From positions 1 to 11,205 of the forward strand of contig SLMV01000125.1 of assembly GCA_007133365.1 (NCBI GenBank): 11,205 bases of DNA, given 5' to 3'. Both the position numbers and the translations under genes were made by a program. Under the pieces are notes generated by a model. The model searched no databases and was not told where the DNA came from. It saw only the letters and a list, made by a program, of their open reading frames with translations. The first letter of the stretch is position 1; each line of letters starts with the position of its first letter. The stretch comes from Clostridia bacterium. GTDB taxonomy: Bacteria; Bacillota; Sulfobacillia; SLMV01. This document shows, piece after piece, positions 1 through 6,789 of this stretch.

Positions 1-1412
1 AAGATCCGCGCTTCTCCCAAGAGTTCCTCGGTACGTCGCTGAACGTTGGTATCTAGCCCCATGTCCGGTAAACCAAACCGCGTTTCCTTGATGACCTGTC
101 GAACAATCTTCACACTGCTGATGACATCGTCGGCGGTCGCCGCGTGATCGGCTTCCGAATAACTCACCACATGGACGATGTCCGGGTTTAAGGCCATCTG
201 CAGCACCGATGAGGCGGCGAGTTGTCCCTTGGCCATCGAAAGATCGGACGGAAAACTCAAAAGGCCCGTCCGCACCTGGGTCCAAATCCGAAAAGCCGAA
301 TCCTCCAGCTCATGGATCAACGTCTTCTTTGCCAACATTTTCGCCAAATCCATGGCATAGGTAATACCGGGCGGCGTATTGAACATATATTGTGCCACAT
401 AATCGGTGACTCCGGATGCTTTGGCCGCTCGTGCTGCCAAATAGGCCGCGACCACGGCGATAACATCGGGCGCATCACGAAGGCTCCAGTGGTGGGCCTC
501 ATTGACTTCCACGGGAATGTTTTGTTCAGCGTGCCATGCCATCAGCAACTTGGCTTCCTCGATCGACGTTTTGAGTGAGCGCGGTCCCCGACCATCGAGG
601 ATGTTGTACCAAAACAACGGAACGGCACACCACGCATTATGAATGCTGTCGGCAAGAAGCGGTGCCATCTTCAGGACATCCCGGGTCCCACTGTAACAAC
701 GGAGCAAGGGATAATTGCCGGAACGCGACGCTTCGTAGAGGGCAGAAAAATCGTCTTCACTTCGCACGGGAACCCCACCTGCCCCGTCTTGGCGCGGGTT
801 TTGCTCCTCTGGCCGGAAAAAAGCAACCTGGGCATTTTGATCCGGCCCGATGGAGATCACATCGACCACTTTGGCATCGGCGATGGCCGTAATGCCCTCA
901 CGGGTGGCCGATAAACTCGGCAATCCAAAGTGATGTCGGAGGATCGGATAGGGCCTTCGCCATTGGATCCGCTCCACCAACGACTGCGGCGGTATCGCCT
1001 CATCGCCCTGGGAATGATCCTCACTTAGAAATTCCAACGCTTCATCCATCGTGCCATCAAAAACGGCCTCGAACAATCCGGATGATTCGGCAAGGCGGCA
1101 TACCGGGGGCGTCCCGCCAAAAATGACGCGTTTGTCACCAAGACCGGCTGCCCGTAACGCCTCGTCAAGTTCTTCAAACAAATCCGCGGCAACCTCCGGC
1201 GACAGCCGAAAACTGACGGCAATGATCTCCGGATCCGTCTCCAAGGCGGCTTCCACCACCTCAGACGCCGTTCGTTGCGTTCCCATAAAATGGGTTTCAT
1301 AGCCCTGTGCCTCGGCGAGACGCAAAAAATTGAGGGTTCCCGCCACATGGACACAATCGCCCAGAGTCGCCGCTAGAATCAATCCTTTCTTGTCGCAATC
1401 TCGTTTGTTCAT
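1..1412 (-). CDS. Cobalamin-binding domain fused to a glutamate-mutase-E-like barrel (3' end off window)
   Basis: An open frame of 470 codons without a stop runs off the left edge, so the C-terminus is missing. Residues about 10-130 look like a Rossmann-type B12-binding domain resembling the small subunit of glutamate mutase (MutS). It has a D19-C-V-H22-V-A-G25 motif, a Ser67 after the third strand (IAVSF) and a Gly pair at 99-100 (IFGGT). Residues about 150-470 resemble the TIM barrel of methylaspartate (glutamate) mutase E, with a YN pair at 269-270, a helix rich in K/E, and FPSD at 387-390 followed by a conserved-looking A-x-G. The resemblance is from memory, not from a search. The ATG overlaps the upstream dehydrogenase stop (ATGA), so the two are translationally coupled. 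It is probably an adenosylcobalamin-dependent carbon-skeleton mutase or a relative. The substrate is unknown, and the motif spacing and several expected active-site residues differ from classical glutamate mutase. Confidence 0.72.
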   Translation of the reverse strand, partial: MNKRDCDKKGLILAATLGDCVHVAGTLNFLRLAEAQGYETHFMGTQRTASEVVEAALETDPEIIAVSFRLSPEVAADLFEELDEALRAAGLGDKRVIFGGTPPVCRLAESSGLFEAVFDGTMDEALEFLSEDHSQGDEAIPPQSLVERIQWRRPYPILRHHFGLPSLSATREGITAIADAKVVDVISIGPDQNAQVAFFRPEEQNPRQDGAGGVPVRSEDDFSALYEASRSGNYPLLRCYSGTRDVLKMAPLLADSIHNAWCAVPLFWYNILDGRGPRSLKTSIEEAKLLMAWHAEQNIPVEVNEAHHWSLRDAPDVIAVVAAYLAARAAKASGVTDYVAQYMFNTPPGITYAMDLAKMLAKKTLIHELEDSAFRIWTQVRTGLLSFPSDLSMAKGQLAASSVLQMALNPDIVHVVSYSEADHAATADDVISSVKIVRQVIKETRFGLPDMGLDTNVQRRTEELLGEARI

Positions 1413-2518
1413 CCAGCTCTTTGCTCCTTCCATCCGTCACTCACGGAGTTCCAAATTTCCTCCGGCGACATGCCCGAAAGACCGAGTCGATTAACGGTCC
1501 GTCCCCGGGTCCAGTAATCCGTGCCATGGATCACCGATGCCAGATGGATAATCGCTTTGATCGTGGGAGTGGGAACACCCAAAAGATCACCGAAGGACGC
1601 CATGGGCACCAAACTCGCCGGGACATCTTCGCTGATATATCGGTGTTCCAAGGTTCCGGGTGCTCCGATTCCAGCATAGCTCGGATTGGAACGCATCGCA
1701 TGATATAGACTTCGGCCTTCCACCCCGTAGGCGGCTCGCAGAAAATCGAGGGCCGATTGGGGTTCGACATGAAGCGCTCGAGCGACCGCCCGACGTTCTC
1801 GATCCATTTGTTCCAATACGCTCCCCACGGCCGGGCTGACCCCTTGGGTATAATATTCAAACGGCGTGCCCGATTCGATGCGCGCCGCGTTCAAAAGGGT
1901 CGGAGCAGGATGGAAAATGGCCCCGATATTGTCGAGGCTCGTCTTAAGGACATTGATTGCGGCATCAAACTGGGGAAAGGCCGGTTGGAGCCGCTCCATC
2001 ACAATCGGGGTCTTGGCTGCCGGGAGTGCTGCCACCGGCACCACTCGTTTAATCCCATAGATGCGAGCACGCGCCGGTCCTTCCACCCGACTGGCAAAGA
2101 TAAACGTCTGAGCTTCGGCGACGATCACGTCGGACGAGACGCCAAATCCGTCCAGTATAAAGCGAAATTCCAACGCGCCTCCGGTCCGCCCCGGATTCAA
2201 AACGACAACTTGGTCCGGACGAAGATACGGTGCACATTTCACCGCCACCGACCGATGCGCCGAAGCGGGTACCGCTACCATGATCACATCGGCGTCCTTT
2301 ACGGCCGCCCCAATATCGGACGTGATGCGATGAAGATTCGCAAAGCCAGAGGCTTCGCCTTCGACAAAAATTCCACCTTCGCGGACCAGCGCTTCAATTC
2401 GTTCCAAACTGCGATTATATAAAGTGGTGGTAAAGCCCTGAAGGGCCAGGAATCCCGCCATCGCCTGCCCGCCCCCACCAGCACCGATTACGGTATAACG
2501 AAGGTTGTGATGTGCCAT
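1409..2518 (-). CDS. NAD(P)-dependent octopine/nopaline dehydrogenase family protein
   Basis: This 369-residue protein has an N-terminal Rossmann fold with a glycine-rich loop (VIGAGGGGQAMAG, near residues 10-22) and an NR pair after the second strand, which would favour NADP. A C-terminal helical substrate domain carries FHPAPTLLNAARIE (about residues 205-218) and a downstream EYYTQG segment. These are hallmarks of the opine dehydrogenase family (PF02317), where the His of the HPxP motif is the catalytic base. Family members reductively join a 2-oxo acid to the amino group of an amino acid, or run the reverse, in the cytosol. I chose the ATG at 2518 because AAGGAGG (2525-2531) lies 6 nt upstream of it, whereas the ATG at 2524 abuts that site. 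It is the first gene of an operon with the cobalamin-binding mutase-like gene, which suggests a shared amino-acid pathway. The true substrates cannot be read from the sequence. Confidence 0.85.
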   Translation of the reverse strand: MAHHNLRYTVIGAGGGGQAMAGFLALQGFTTTLYNRSLERIEALVREGGIFVEGEASGFANLHRITSDIGAAVKDADVIMVAVPASAHRSVAVKCAPYLRPDQVVVLNPGRTGGALEFRFILDGFGVSSDVIVAEAQTFIFASRVEGPARARIYGIKRVVPVAALPAAKTPIVMERLQPAFPQFDAAINVLKTSLDNIGAIFHPAPTLLNAARIESGTPFEYYTQGVSPAVGSVLEQMDRERRAVARALHVEPQSALDFLRAAYGVEGRSLYHAMRSNPSYAGIGAPGTLEHRYISEDVPASLVPMASFGDLLGVPTPTIKAIIHLASVIHGTDYWTRGRTVNRLGLSGMSPEEIWNSVSDGWKEQRAG

Positions 2519-2524
2519 CAACAT

Positions 2525-2531
2525 CCTCCTT
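2525..2531 (-). promoter_or_regulatory. Ribosome binding site deciding the dehydrogenase start
   Basis: AAGGAGG is a near-perfect complement of the 16S rRNA tail. It is 6 nt from the ATG at 2518 but touches the in-frame ATG at 2524, so translation should begin at 2518. Confidence 0.7.
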
Positions 2532-2574
2532 CTCGGGAAAAGAATTTGAAGTTAAAAAAATTATTGTATCTCAT

Positions 2575-2603
2575 ATTTTAGTAAAAGTACAGCATTGCGT
2601 CAA
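2575..2603 (-). promoter_or_regulatory. Sigma-A-type promoter for the dehydrogenase/mutase operon
   Basis: Read on the minus strand, TTGACG (2598-2603) and TAAAAT (2575-2580) are separated by exactly 17 nt. Transcription would start near 2568, giving a short AT-rich leader of about 50 nt before the AAGGAGG site and the ATG at 2518. I see no terminator, riboswitch or clear operator in that leader. Confidence 0.7.
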
Positions 2604-2775
2604 TTCACCTGGAATTATTTACCATTAAACCCCATAATAAGGCGAACCCCTCTCCGATAAGTGAGGCGCCCAAAGCACCCGGCAAAGACCCGGAAAGCCA
2701 AAACCCCAAATGAACGTCACGCCAAAGCAACTCCCCGGCCCCTGGACGTCATCCATCTGGATGTTAGAATAGGCT

Positions 2776-2783
2776 GGAGGAGG
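2776..2783 (+). promoter_or_regulatory. Ribosome binding site deciding the rqcH start
   Basis: GGAGGAGG lies 6 nt before the ATG at 2790. The same frame is open back to 2661, but no comparable site precedes any earlier start codon. Confidence 0.75.
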
Positions 2784-2789
2784 CATGTC

Positions 2790-4550
2790 ATGGCATTTGA
2801 CGGATTTACCCTCGCCGCGGCCTTGGCCGAAGTCCAAGATTTAGAAGGCGGCAAAATTCAAAAAATTCAAGAAACCGAGCAGTCCGGTGAATTCGTTCTG
2901 AATATTTATCAGGCGCCGAAGGTCGCGCGGTTACTCATTTCGACCGATCCCAAAGCCGCCCGACTTCACCTGACCAAACGCCGTTTTCGACATCCCCGCG
3001 CCCCTTCTCATTTTTGTATGACCCTGAGAAAGCATCTTCAGGGCACCGTCCTTCGCCGAGCGCGGCAGGTCGGGCTCGATCGGGTGGCGATCCTTTCCGT
3101 CGATGCCTTTGATGATTTGGGCCATCAACGCAAGTTGTCCTTAATTGCCGAAACCATGGACCGCTTCAGCAATCTGATTCTCATCGCAAACGATGATGAC
3201 GACAAAATCCTAGCCGCCGAACGTTTTGCACCGCCTGGCCGCAACGCGTTCCGCTCCGTCCTTCCGGGGCATCCCTATCATTTACCGCCCCAAAAGGACA
3301 CCGTACATCCTGCCGAAGTGAACCGGGACGTTTTAAAGTCCGCTGATTCGGACATGCCGGCCTGGCGCTGGATCGTTCAGCATATTGCCGGACCGGGTCC
3401 CGACCTCGCGCACCAACTGCTCGAACAGGTTGGGGTCACGCCGACGGATCCCCTGCCGACGGAGGATGACATCCTCGAAAGACTGACGGCGCGATTCCAT
3501 GATTTCGGGCGGCGACTCGCAGAAAAGGGTTGGTGTCCATGGATCACCTACACCCGGGCCCGCAACGTGCGTCTCGCCCTGCCCTATCCAAGTGCCTTTG
3601 GAGTGTTTCCTACCGTCGAGGGCCCCAAACGCACCTTCCGTCGCGTTTCGACCATGCTGGATGCTTATTTTGCCCTGATGGAAAAACACCGCGAATTCGA
3701 AAATCTACAGCAAGACCTACGCCGGCAACTAAAGCAGCAGGAAAAGGGGATCGACCGCCGGCTTCACAAACAAAAACGCGATTTCGCGCGCACCCGACAA
3801 GCGGAAAAATTTCGCCGATTCGGCGAGCTTTTGACCACTTTTATGCACCAAATACCGGGGAAAGCCACTTCCGTCACCTTGCCCGATTACTATCAGGAGA
3901 ATAAGCCGGTTGAAATTCCTTTGGACCCTCGGCGCTCACCTTCAAATAATGCGGCTCACTATTTTCACGAATATCGCCGGATGCAACGGACCATGATCAA
4001 GGCACGGCGCCAGATTCAACGGAGTCGGCGGGCGCTTCGCTATGTCCAAAGCCTCTTGCACCAACTCGACCAAGCCGAGACCCTAGAGGAACTTAAGGAA
4101 ACCCAAGAAGAGGCCGAAGCGGAAGGATTGCTTCGAAAATCAAAGACGAACGGGCGAGCGCGCCCGGCAAAATCCGCGTCCCGACCTCGTTACCGCACAC
4201 GCAGGTTGGCCAACGGGCTTACTTTGAACATCGGGCGCAATAATCGGAGCAACGACTATCTAACGATGAAACGCGCGAAGGATGATGATCTATGGTTTCA
4301 TGTTAAGGATTTGCCGGGATCACATGTCATTTTGCCAGGTCCTTGGTCCGAAGCGAATTGGCCCGATGCAAAAACGCTGGAAGAAGCGGCGCAATGGGCC
4401 GCCTACTACAGCGCCGCCCATCAGTCCGCCAACGTGCCGGTCGATTATACGAAAGTCAAGCATGTCACCAAGCCCAAGGGAGCCAAGCCCGGGATGGTGA
4501 ATTATCGCCATCATAAAACCCTGTATGTCACTCCACCCAACCGCGTCTAA
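2790..4550 (+). CDS. rqcH: RqcH / NFACT-family ribosome-associated quality-control protein (YloA, FbpA-like)
   Basis: The 586-residue length suits the Rqc2/NEMF/RqcH family. It starts MAFDGF, as family members do (Bacillus MSFDG), and this start puts the conserved LDR motif at Asp97-Arg98, the same numbering as I recall for Bacillus subtilis RqcH. The NFACT-N domain covers about residues 1-200 and includes CMTLRKH near 76-82. A helix-hairpin region and a charged coiled coil lie at about 295-440. The C-terminal NFACT-R domain carries the signature DLWFHVKDLPGSH at 500-512. In the family this cytosolic protein binds stalled 50S subunits carrying peptidyl-tRNA, recruits alanyl-tRNA and appends C-terminal alanine tails that mark the nascent chain for degradation. 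The older names fibronectin-binding protein A and FbpA refer to the same family. The gene converges on pyrE with a single nucleotide between the stop codons. Confidence 0.93.
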   Translation: MAFDGFTLAAALAEVQDLEGGKIQKIQETEQSGEFVLNIYQAPKVARLLISTDPKAARLHLTKRRFRHPRAPSHFCMTLRKHLQGTVLRRARQVGLDRVAILSVDAFDDLGHQRKLSLIAETMDRFSNLILIANDDDDKILAAERFAPPGRNAFRSVLPGHPYHLPPQKDTVHPAEVNRDVLKSADSDMPAWRWIVQHIAGPGPDLAHQLLEQVGVTPTDPLPTEDDILERLTARFHDFGRRLAEKGWCPWITYTRARNVRLALPYPSAFGVFPTVEGPKRTFRRVSTMLDAYFALMEKHREFENLQQDLRRQLKQQEKGIDRRLHKQKRDFARTRQAEKFRRFGELLTTFMHQIPGKATSVTLPDYYQENKPVEIPLDPRRSPSNNAAHYFHEYRRMQRTMIKARRQIQRSRRALRYVQSLLHQLDQAETLEELKETQEEAEAEGLLRKSKTNGRARPAKSASRPRYRTRRLANGLTLNIGRNNRSNDYLTMKRAKDDDLWFHVKDLPGSHVILPGPWSEANWPDAKTLEEAAQWAAYYSAAHQSANVPVDYTKVKHVTKPKGAKPGMVNYRHHKTLYVTPPNRV

Positions 4551-4551
4551 A

Positions 4552-5157
4552 TCACATGCCGAGATCTTTGGGGTAAACCAACGGAACGCCGTCACGGCAA
4601 AGCGGGCACTCCGCCGGGGAATAAGCCGGAATATTGAGGGTAACCAGGGATTCAAAGGGCACACCAAACGAAACGGTTCCGCCACTTCGGTCCACCAGGA
4701 CGCTAACCCCGACGATATTCGCCTGCTGTTGCGACAGAATTTCCATCACGCGATTAACCGAACCCCCCGTGGAAACGGCATCTTCCACCACCAGCACGCG
4801 ATCCTCCGGCAAGATGGAAAACCCACGACGCAGTTTCATTTCCCCATCTTTGCGCTCGGTATAAAGGGCTTGGGCCCCTAAGTGCCGGGCCACCTCATAG
4901 GCCAAAATGATCCCTCCCAAGGCCGGGCCGATCACCTTGGTGACGCCCGCCTCGGCGAACGGCTTCGCCATTTTCCTCGTCAATTGAGACGTCGCTTTAG
5001 GAAAGCGAAGCACTTGGGCACATTGGAGAAACTGAGGACTATGCTTTCCCGATGTGAGGCGAAAGTGCCCGTCCAAAAGCACGCCGGTTTCACCAAAAAG
5101 AGTGAGAATATCGTCCTGGGATAACGCATTGCCACACGGGGCATGTTCATTCGTCAA
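4552..5157 (-). CDS. pyrE: Orotate phosphoribosyltransferase
   Basis: The protein transfers the phosphoribosyl group of PRPP to orotate, giving OMP, the fifth step of UMP synthesis. The PRPP-binding loop VVEDAVSTGGS (123-133) is intact, preceded by a charged flexible-loop segment around TERKDGEMKLRRGF (100-113). The N-terminal GVLLDGHFRLTSGKHSP and the C-terminal SPAECPLCRDGVPL resemble the Thermus-type PyrE that I recall, rather than the Bacillus form. I place the start at the TTG at 5157 (201 residues), which has GGGAG upstream and overlaps the pyrF stop by 11 nt. The frame is open further upstream to 5229, but that would add 24 unrelated residues lying inside pyrF. It is the last gene of the operon. 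I see no terminator, and the convergent rqcH stop is 1 nt away. Confidence 0.93.
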   Translation of the reverse strand: MTNEHAPCGNALSQDDILTLFGETGVLLDGHFRLTSGKHSPQFLQCAQVLRFPKATSQLTRKMAKPFAEAGVTKVIGPALGGIILAYEVARHLGAQALYTERKDGEMKLRRGFSILPEDRVLVVEDAVSTGGSVNRVMEILSQQQANIVGVSVLVDRSGGTVSFGVPFESLVTLNIPAYSPAECPLCRDGVPLVYPKDLGM

Positions 5158-5872
5158 AAGAATCCACTCCCTTCTCGTCCTCGTCACGTAAGGCTCCGAT
5201 AATCCGTTCAACGGCACGACCGGGATCATCGGCCTTGGTGATGGGCCGGCCGATGACCAGGTAATCCGACCCCAGGGCCACGGCCCGGGCCGGCGTCATA
5301 ATGCGCTTTTGGTCATCAGCGGCTGCCCATTCGGGCCGGATCCCCGGGGTAACGATCAAAAACTCGGGGCCCAGCGCCTCCCGGACCGTTCGAATCTCCT
5401 CGGGTGAGCAGACGACTCCATCCAAGCCCGCCTTCTGAGCCGCTCGGCTCCATTGTTCCACGGTGGTTTCAATGGAGCCCGAAATCCCGAGAAAATCATT
5501 GAAATCGTCCTGTTGCCAGCTGGTCAAAACCGTAACCGCAAGCAAAATTGTATCCGGTAACGCTCTGCGGGCCGCCTTCATCATCTCGACTCCCCCGCTC
5601 GCGTGGACGTTCGTCATCCACACCTTTCGTTGGGCCAACGCGTGACCGGCTCCTTCTACGGTATTAGGAATATCATGCAATTTAAGATCCAAGAACACGT
5701 CGGCGCCCCGGCGGTGAATGGCCTCCACGATTTGAGGTCCCGCCGAATAAAACAAGGCCATCCCCACCTTAAATTGCTGCACCTTAGGAACTAGTTCCTC
5801 CACCAATCGAAGGGCTTCGGTTTCATCCTTCATATCCAATGCCACAATGAGGCGTTTTGCCGAATTGATCAC
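5147..5872 (-). CDS. pyrF: Orotidine 5'-phosphate decarboxylase
   Basis: The protein decarboxylates OMP to UMP, the last step of the pathway. The catalytic array is intact in LDLKLHDIPNT, with Asp62, Lys64 and Asp67. The phosphate-binding C-terminal loop follows at VTPGIRP (174-180) and YLVIGRPIT (204-212). I prefer the GTG at 5872: it makes a 4-nt GTGA overlap with the pyrD stop and has AGGGGG 6 nt upstream, giving 241 residues, close to the usual bacterial length of about 240. An ATG at 5878 is possible but sits almost against the purine run. An ATG at 5911 would add 13 residues encoded inside pyrD. Confidence 0.94.
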   Translation of the reverse strand: MINSAKRLIVALDMKDETEALRLVEELVPKVQQFKVGMALFYSAGPQIVEAIHRRGADVFLDLKLHDIPNTVEGAGHALAQRKVWMTNVHASGGVEMMKAARRALPDTILLAVTVLTSWQQDDFNDFLGISGSIETTVEQWSRAAQKAGLDGVVCSPEEIRTVREALGPEFLIVTPGIRPEWAAADDQKRIMTPARAVALGSDYLVIGRPITKADDPGRAVERIIGALRDEDEKGVDSFDE

Positions 5873-6789
5873 CTGCATCCCCCTTTCGGGTGGGCCCAGC
5901 CGATGGGCCATCGTCCCTCGGTTAATCGATCGCGATCACCGGGTAAGGCTTCGAGAATTTTGCGGGGTGCATAAGGATCCGCAAAGAGCGCCGTGCCAAT
6001 TCCCACGGCCGACGCACCCGCCATCATAAAGGCAAGTACATCTTCGCTGTCGCTTACGCCCCCCATCCCGAGAATCGGAAGGGAAACGCTTTGGTAAACT
6101 TGCCAAATACAACGAAGGGCAATCGGACGGATTGCCGGCCCGGATAAACCTCCGAATACATTGCCTAAGATCGGCGCCCGCTTATGGACATCGATGGCCA
6201 TCCCCAGCACCGTGTTGATCAAACTGATAACGTCGGCACCAGCCGCTTCGACAGCCCGGGCAATGGCCCCGATATCCGAAACATTGGGACTCAGCTTGAC
6301 CAAAATCGGAAGCGACGTCACCTGTCGCACCCGGGCCACCAGTGCCTCCGAGTCTCGGACGGACGTGCCAAACGCCATGCCCCCCGCTTTGACATTGGGG
6401 CAACTGATATTGAGTTCTAAAGCCGCAATGCCATCAGCATCCGACAGTCGCTCCGACACCGCAACGTATTCCGACATGGTCCGTCCGACAACGTTGGCGA
6501 TCACCATGACCCCGCGCTCTCGAAGTAACGGCAAATAATCGCGGAGAAAGACGTCGACCCCAGGGTTTTCCAGTCCAATGGCATTTAACATTCCGGCCGG
6601 TGTTTCCATCAGGCGCGGTGGTGGATTGCCCGGCCAGGGCACCAATGAGGTGCCTTTGACGATCACCGCACCAAAAAGATCCGGCGGAAGGATGGGTTCG
6701 TAATCAAAACCAAAGCCAAAGGTTCCCGATACCGCCACGAGCGGATTTTTTAGCGCAAGCGGTCCGAGTTGGACATCCAGCCCGCTCAT
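5869..6789 (-). CDS. pyrD: Dihydroorotate dehydrogenase, class 1B catalytic subunit
   Basis: This 306-residue FMN barrel oxidises dihydroorotate to orotate. NISCPN places the catalytic base Cys130, the class 1 feature; class 2 enzymes use Ser. Lys45 and Lys165 (VKLSPNV) and the phosphate-binding segment GMGGVSDSEDV (241-251) followed by GIGTALF fit FMN binding. The adjacent pyrK makes this class 1B, which uses NAD through PyrK. The ATG at 6789 forms a 4-nt ATGA overlap with the pyrK stop and has GAGAGGTGG upstream. The frame extends 40 codons further, but only as antisense-like sequence inside pyrK. The enzyme is expected to be a cytosolic heterotetramer with PyrK. Confidence 0.95.
   Translation of the reverse strand: MSGLDVQLGPLALKNPLVAVSGTFGFGFDYEPILPPDLFGAVIVKGTSLVPWPGNPPPRLMETPAGMLNAIGLENPGVDVFLRDYLPLLRERGVMVIANVVGRTMSEYVAVSERLSDADGIAALELNISCPNVKAGGMAFGTSVRDSEALVARVRQVTSLPILVKLSPNVSDIGAIARAVEAAGADVISLINTVLGMAIDVHKRAPILGNVFGGLSGPAIRPIALRCIWQVYQSVSLPILGMGGVSDSEDVLAFMMAGASAVGIGTALFADPYAPRKILEALPGDRDRLTEGRWPIGWAHPKGGCR

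Larger units (their letters stand above)
2519..2789 (+). other. Divergent intergenic region with possible structured rqcH leader
   Basis: This 271-bp stretch separates the divergent dehydrogenase and rqcH genes. The left half is AT-rich and holds the minus-strand promoter. I could not assign a convincing plus-strand promoter. The right half (about 2641-2763) is GC-rich and can fold on the plus strand in three places. GGCG at 2641-2644 pairs with CGCC at 2667-2670, enclosing CCTCTC/GTGAGG and a one-sided AACC bulge. CCGG pairs with CCGG at 2679-2693. CATCC/GGATG forms a hairpin at 2750-2763 just before the Shine-Dalgarno. The motif GCCAAAGCA and the close variant GCCCAAAGCA recur in it. It matches no riboswitch class I know. 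Confidence 0.35.

Noticed and set aside
1..1412. Possible frameshifted or broken gene at the left end
   Set aside because: I read the minus-strand frame triplet by triplet from 1412 to 3 and found no stop. It is an intact gene cut by the window edge.
1757..2422. 221-codon open frame on the plus strand
   Set aside because: It is antisense to the dehydrogenase gene, its composition is unlike a protein family, and it has no ribosome binding site. It is a shadow of the real gene.
2525..2574. Cobalamin riboswitch before the dehydrogenase/B12-protein operon
   Set aside because: The predicted leader is only about 50 nt, AT-rich, and has no B12-box-like sequence. The structured sequence further away is upstream of the promoter for that strand.
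2641..2700. Cyclic-di-GMP-I (GEMM) riboswitch upstream of rqcH
   Set aside because: A CAAAGC string after a short hairpin is reminiscent, but the GNRA tetraloop, the GGGACGCAAAGCC core and the second-arm receptor are not present.
2661..2789. 43-codon N-terminal extension of RqcH
   Set aside because: It has no ribosome binding site and no family counterpart. Starting at 2790 gives a strong GGAGGAGG and puts Asp97-Arg98 at the family positions.
5158..5229. 24-codon N-terminal extension of PyrE
   Set aside because: It lies inside pyrF and looks like frame-shifted pyrF sequence. The TTG at 5157 gives a family-like N-terminus.
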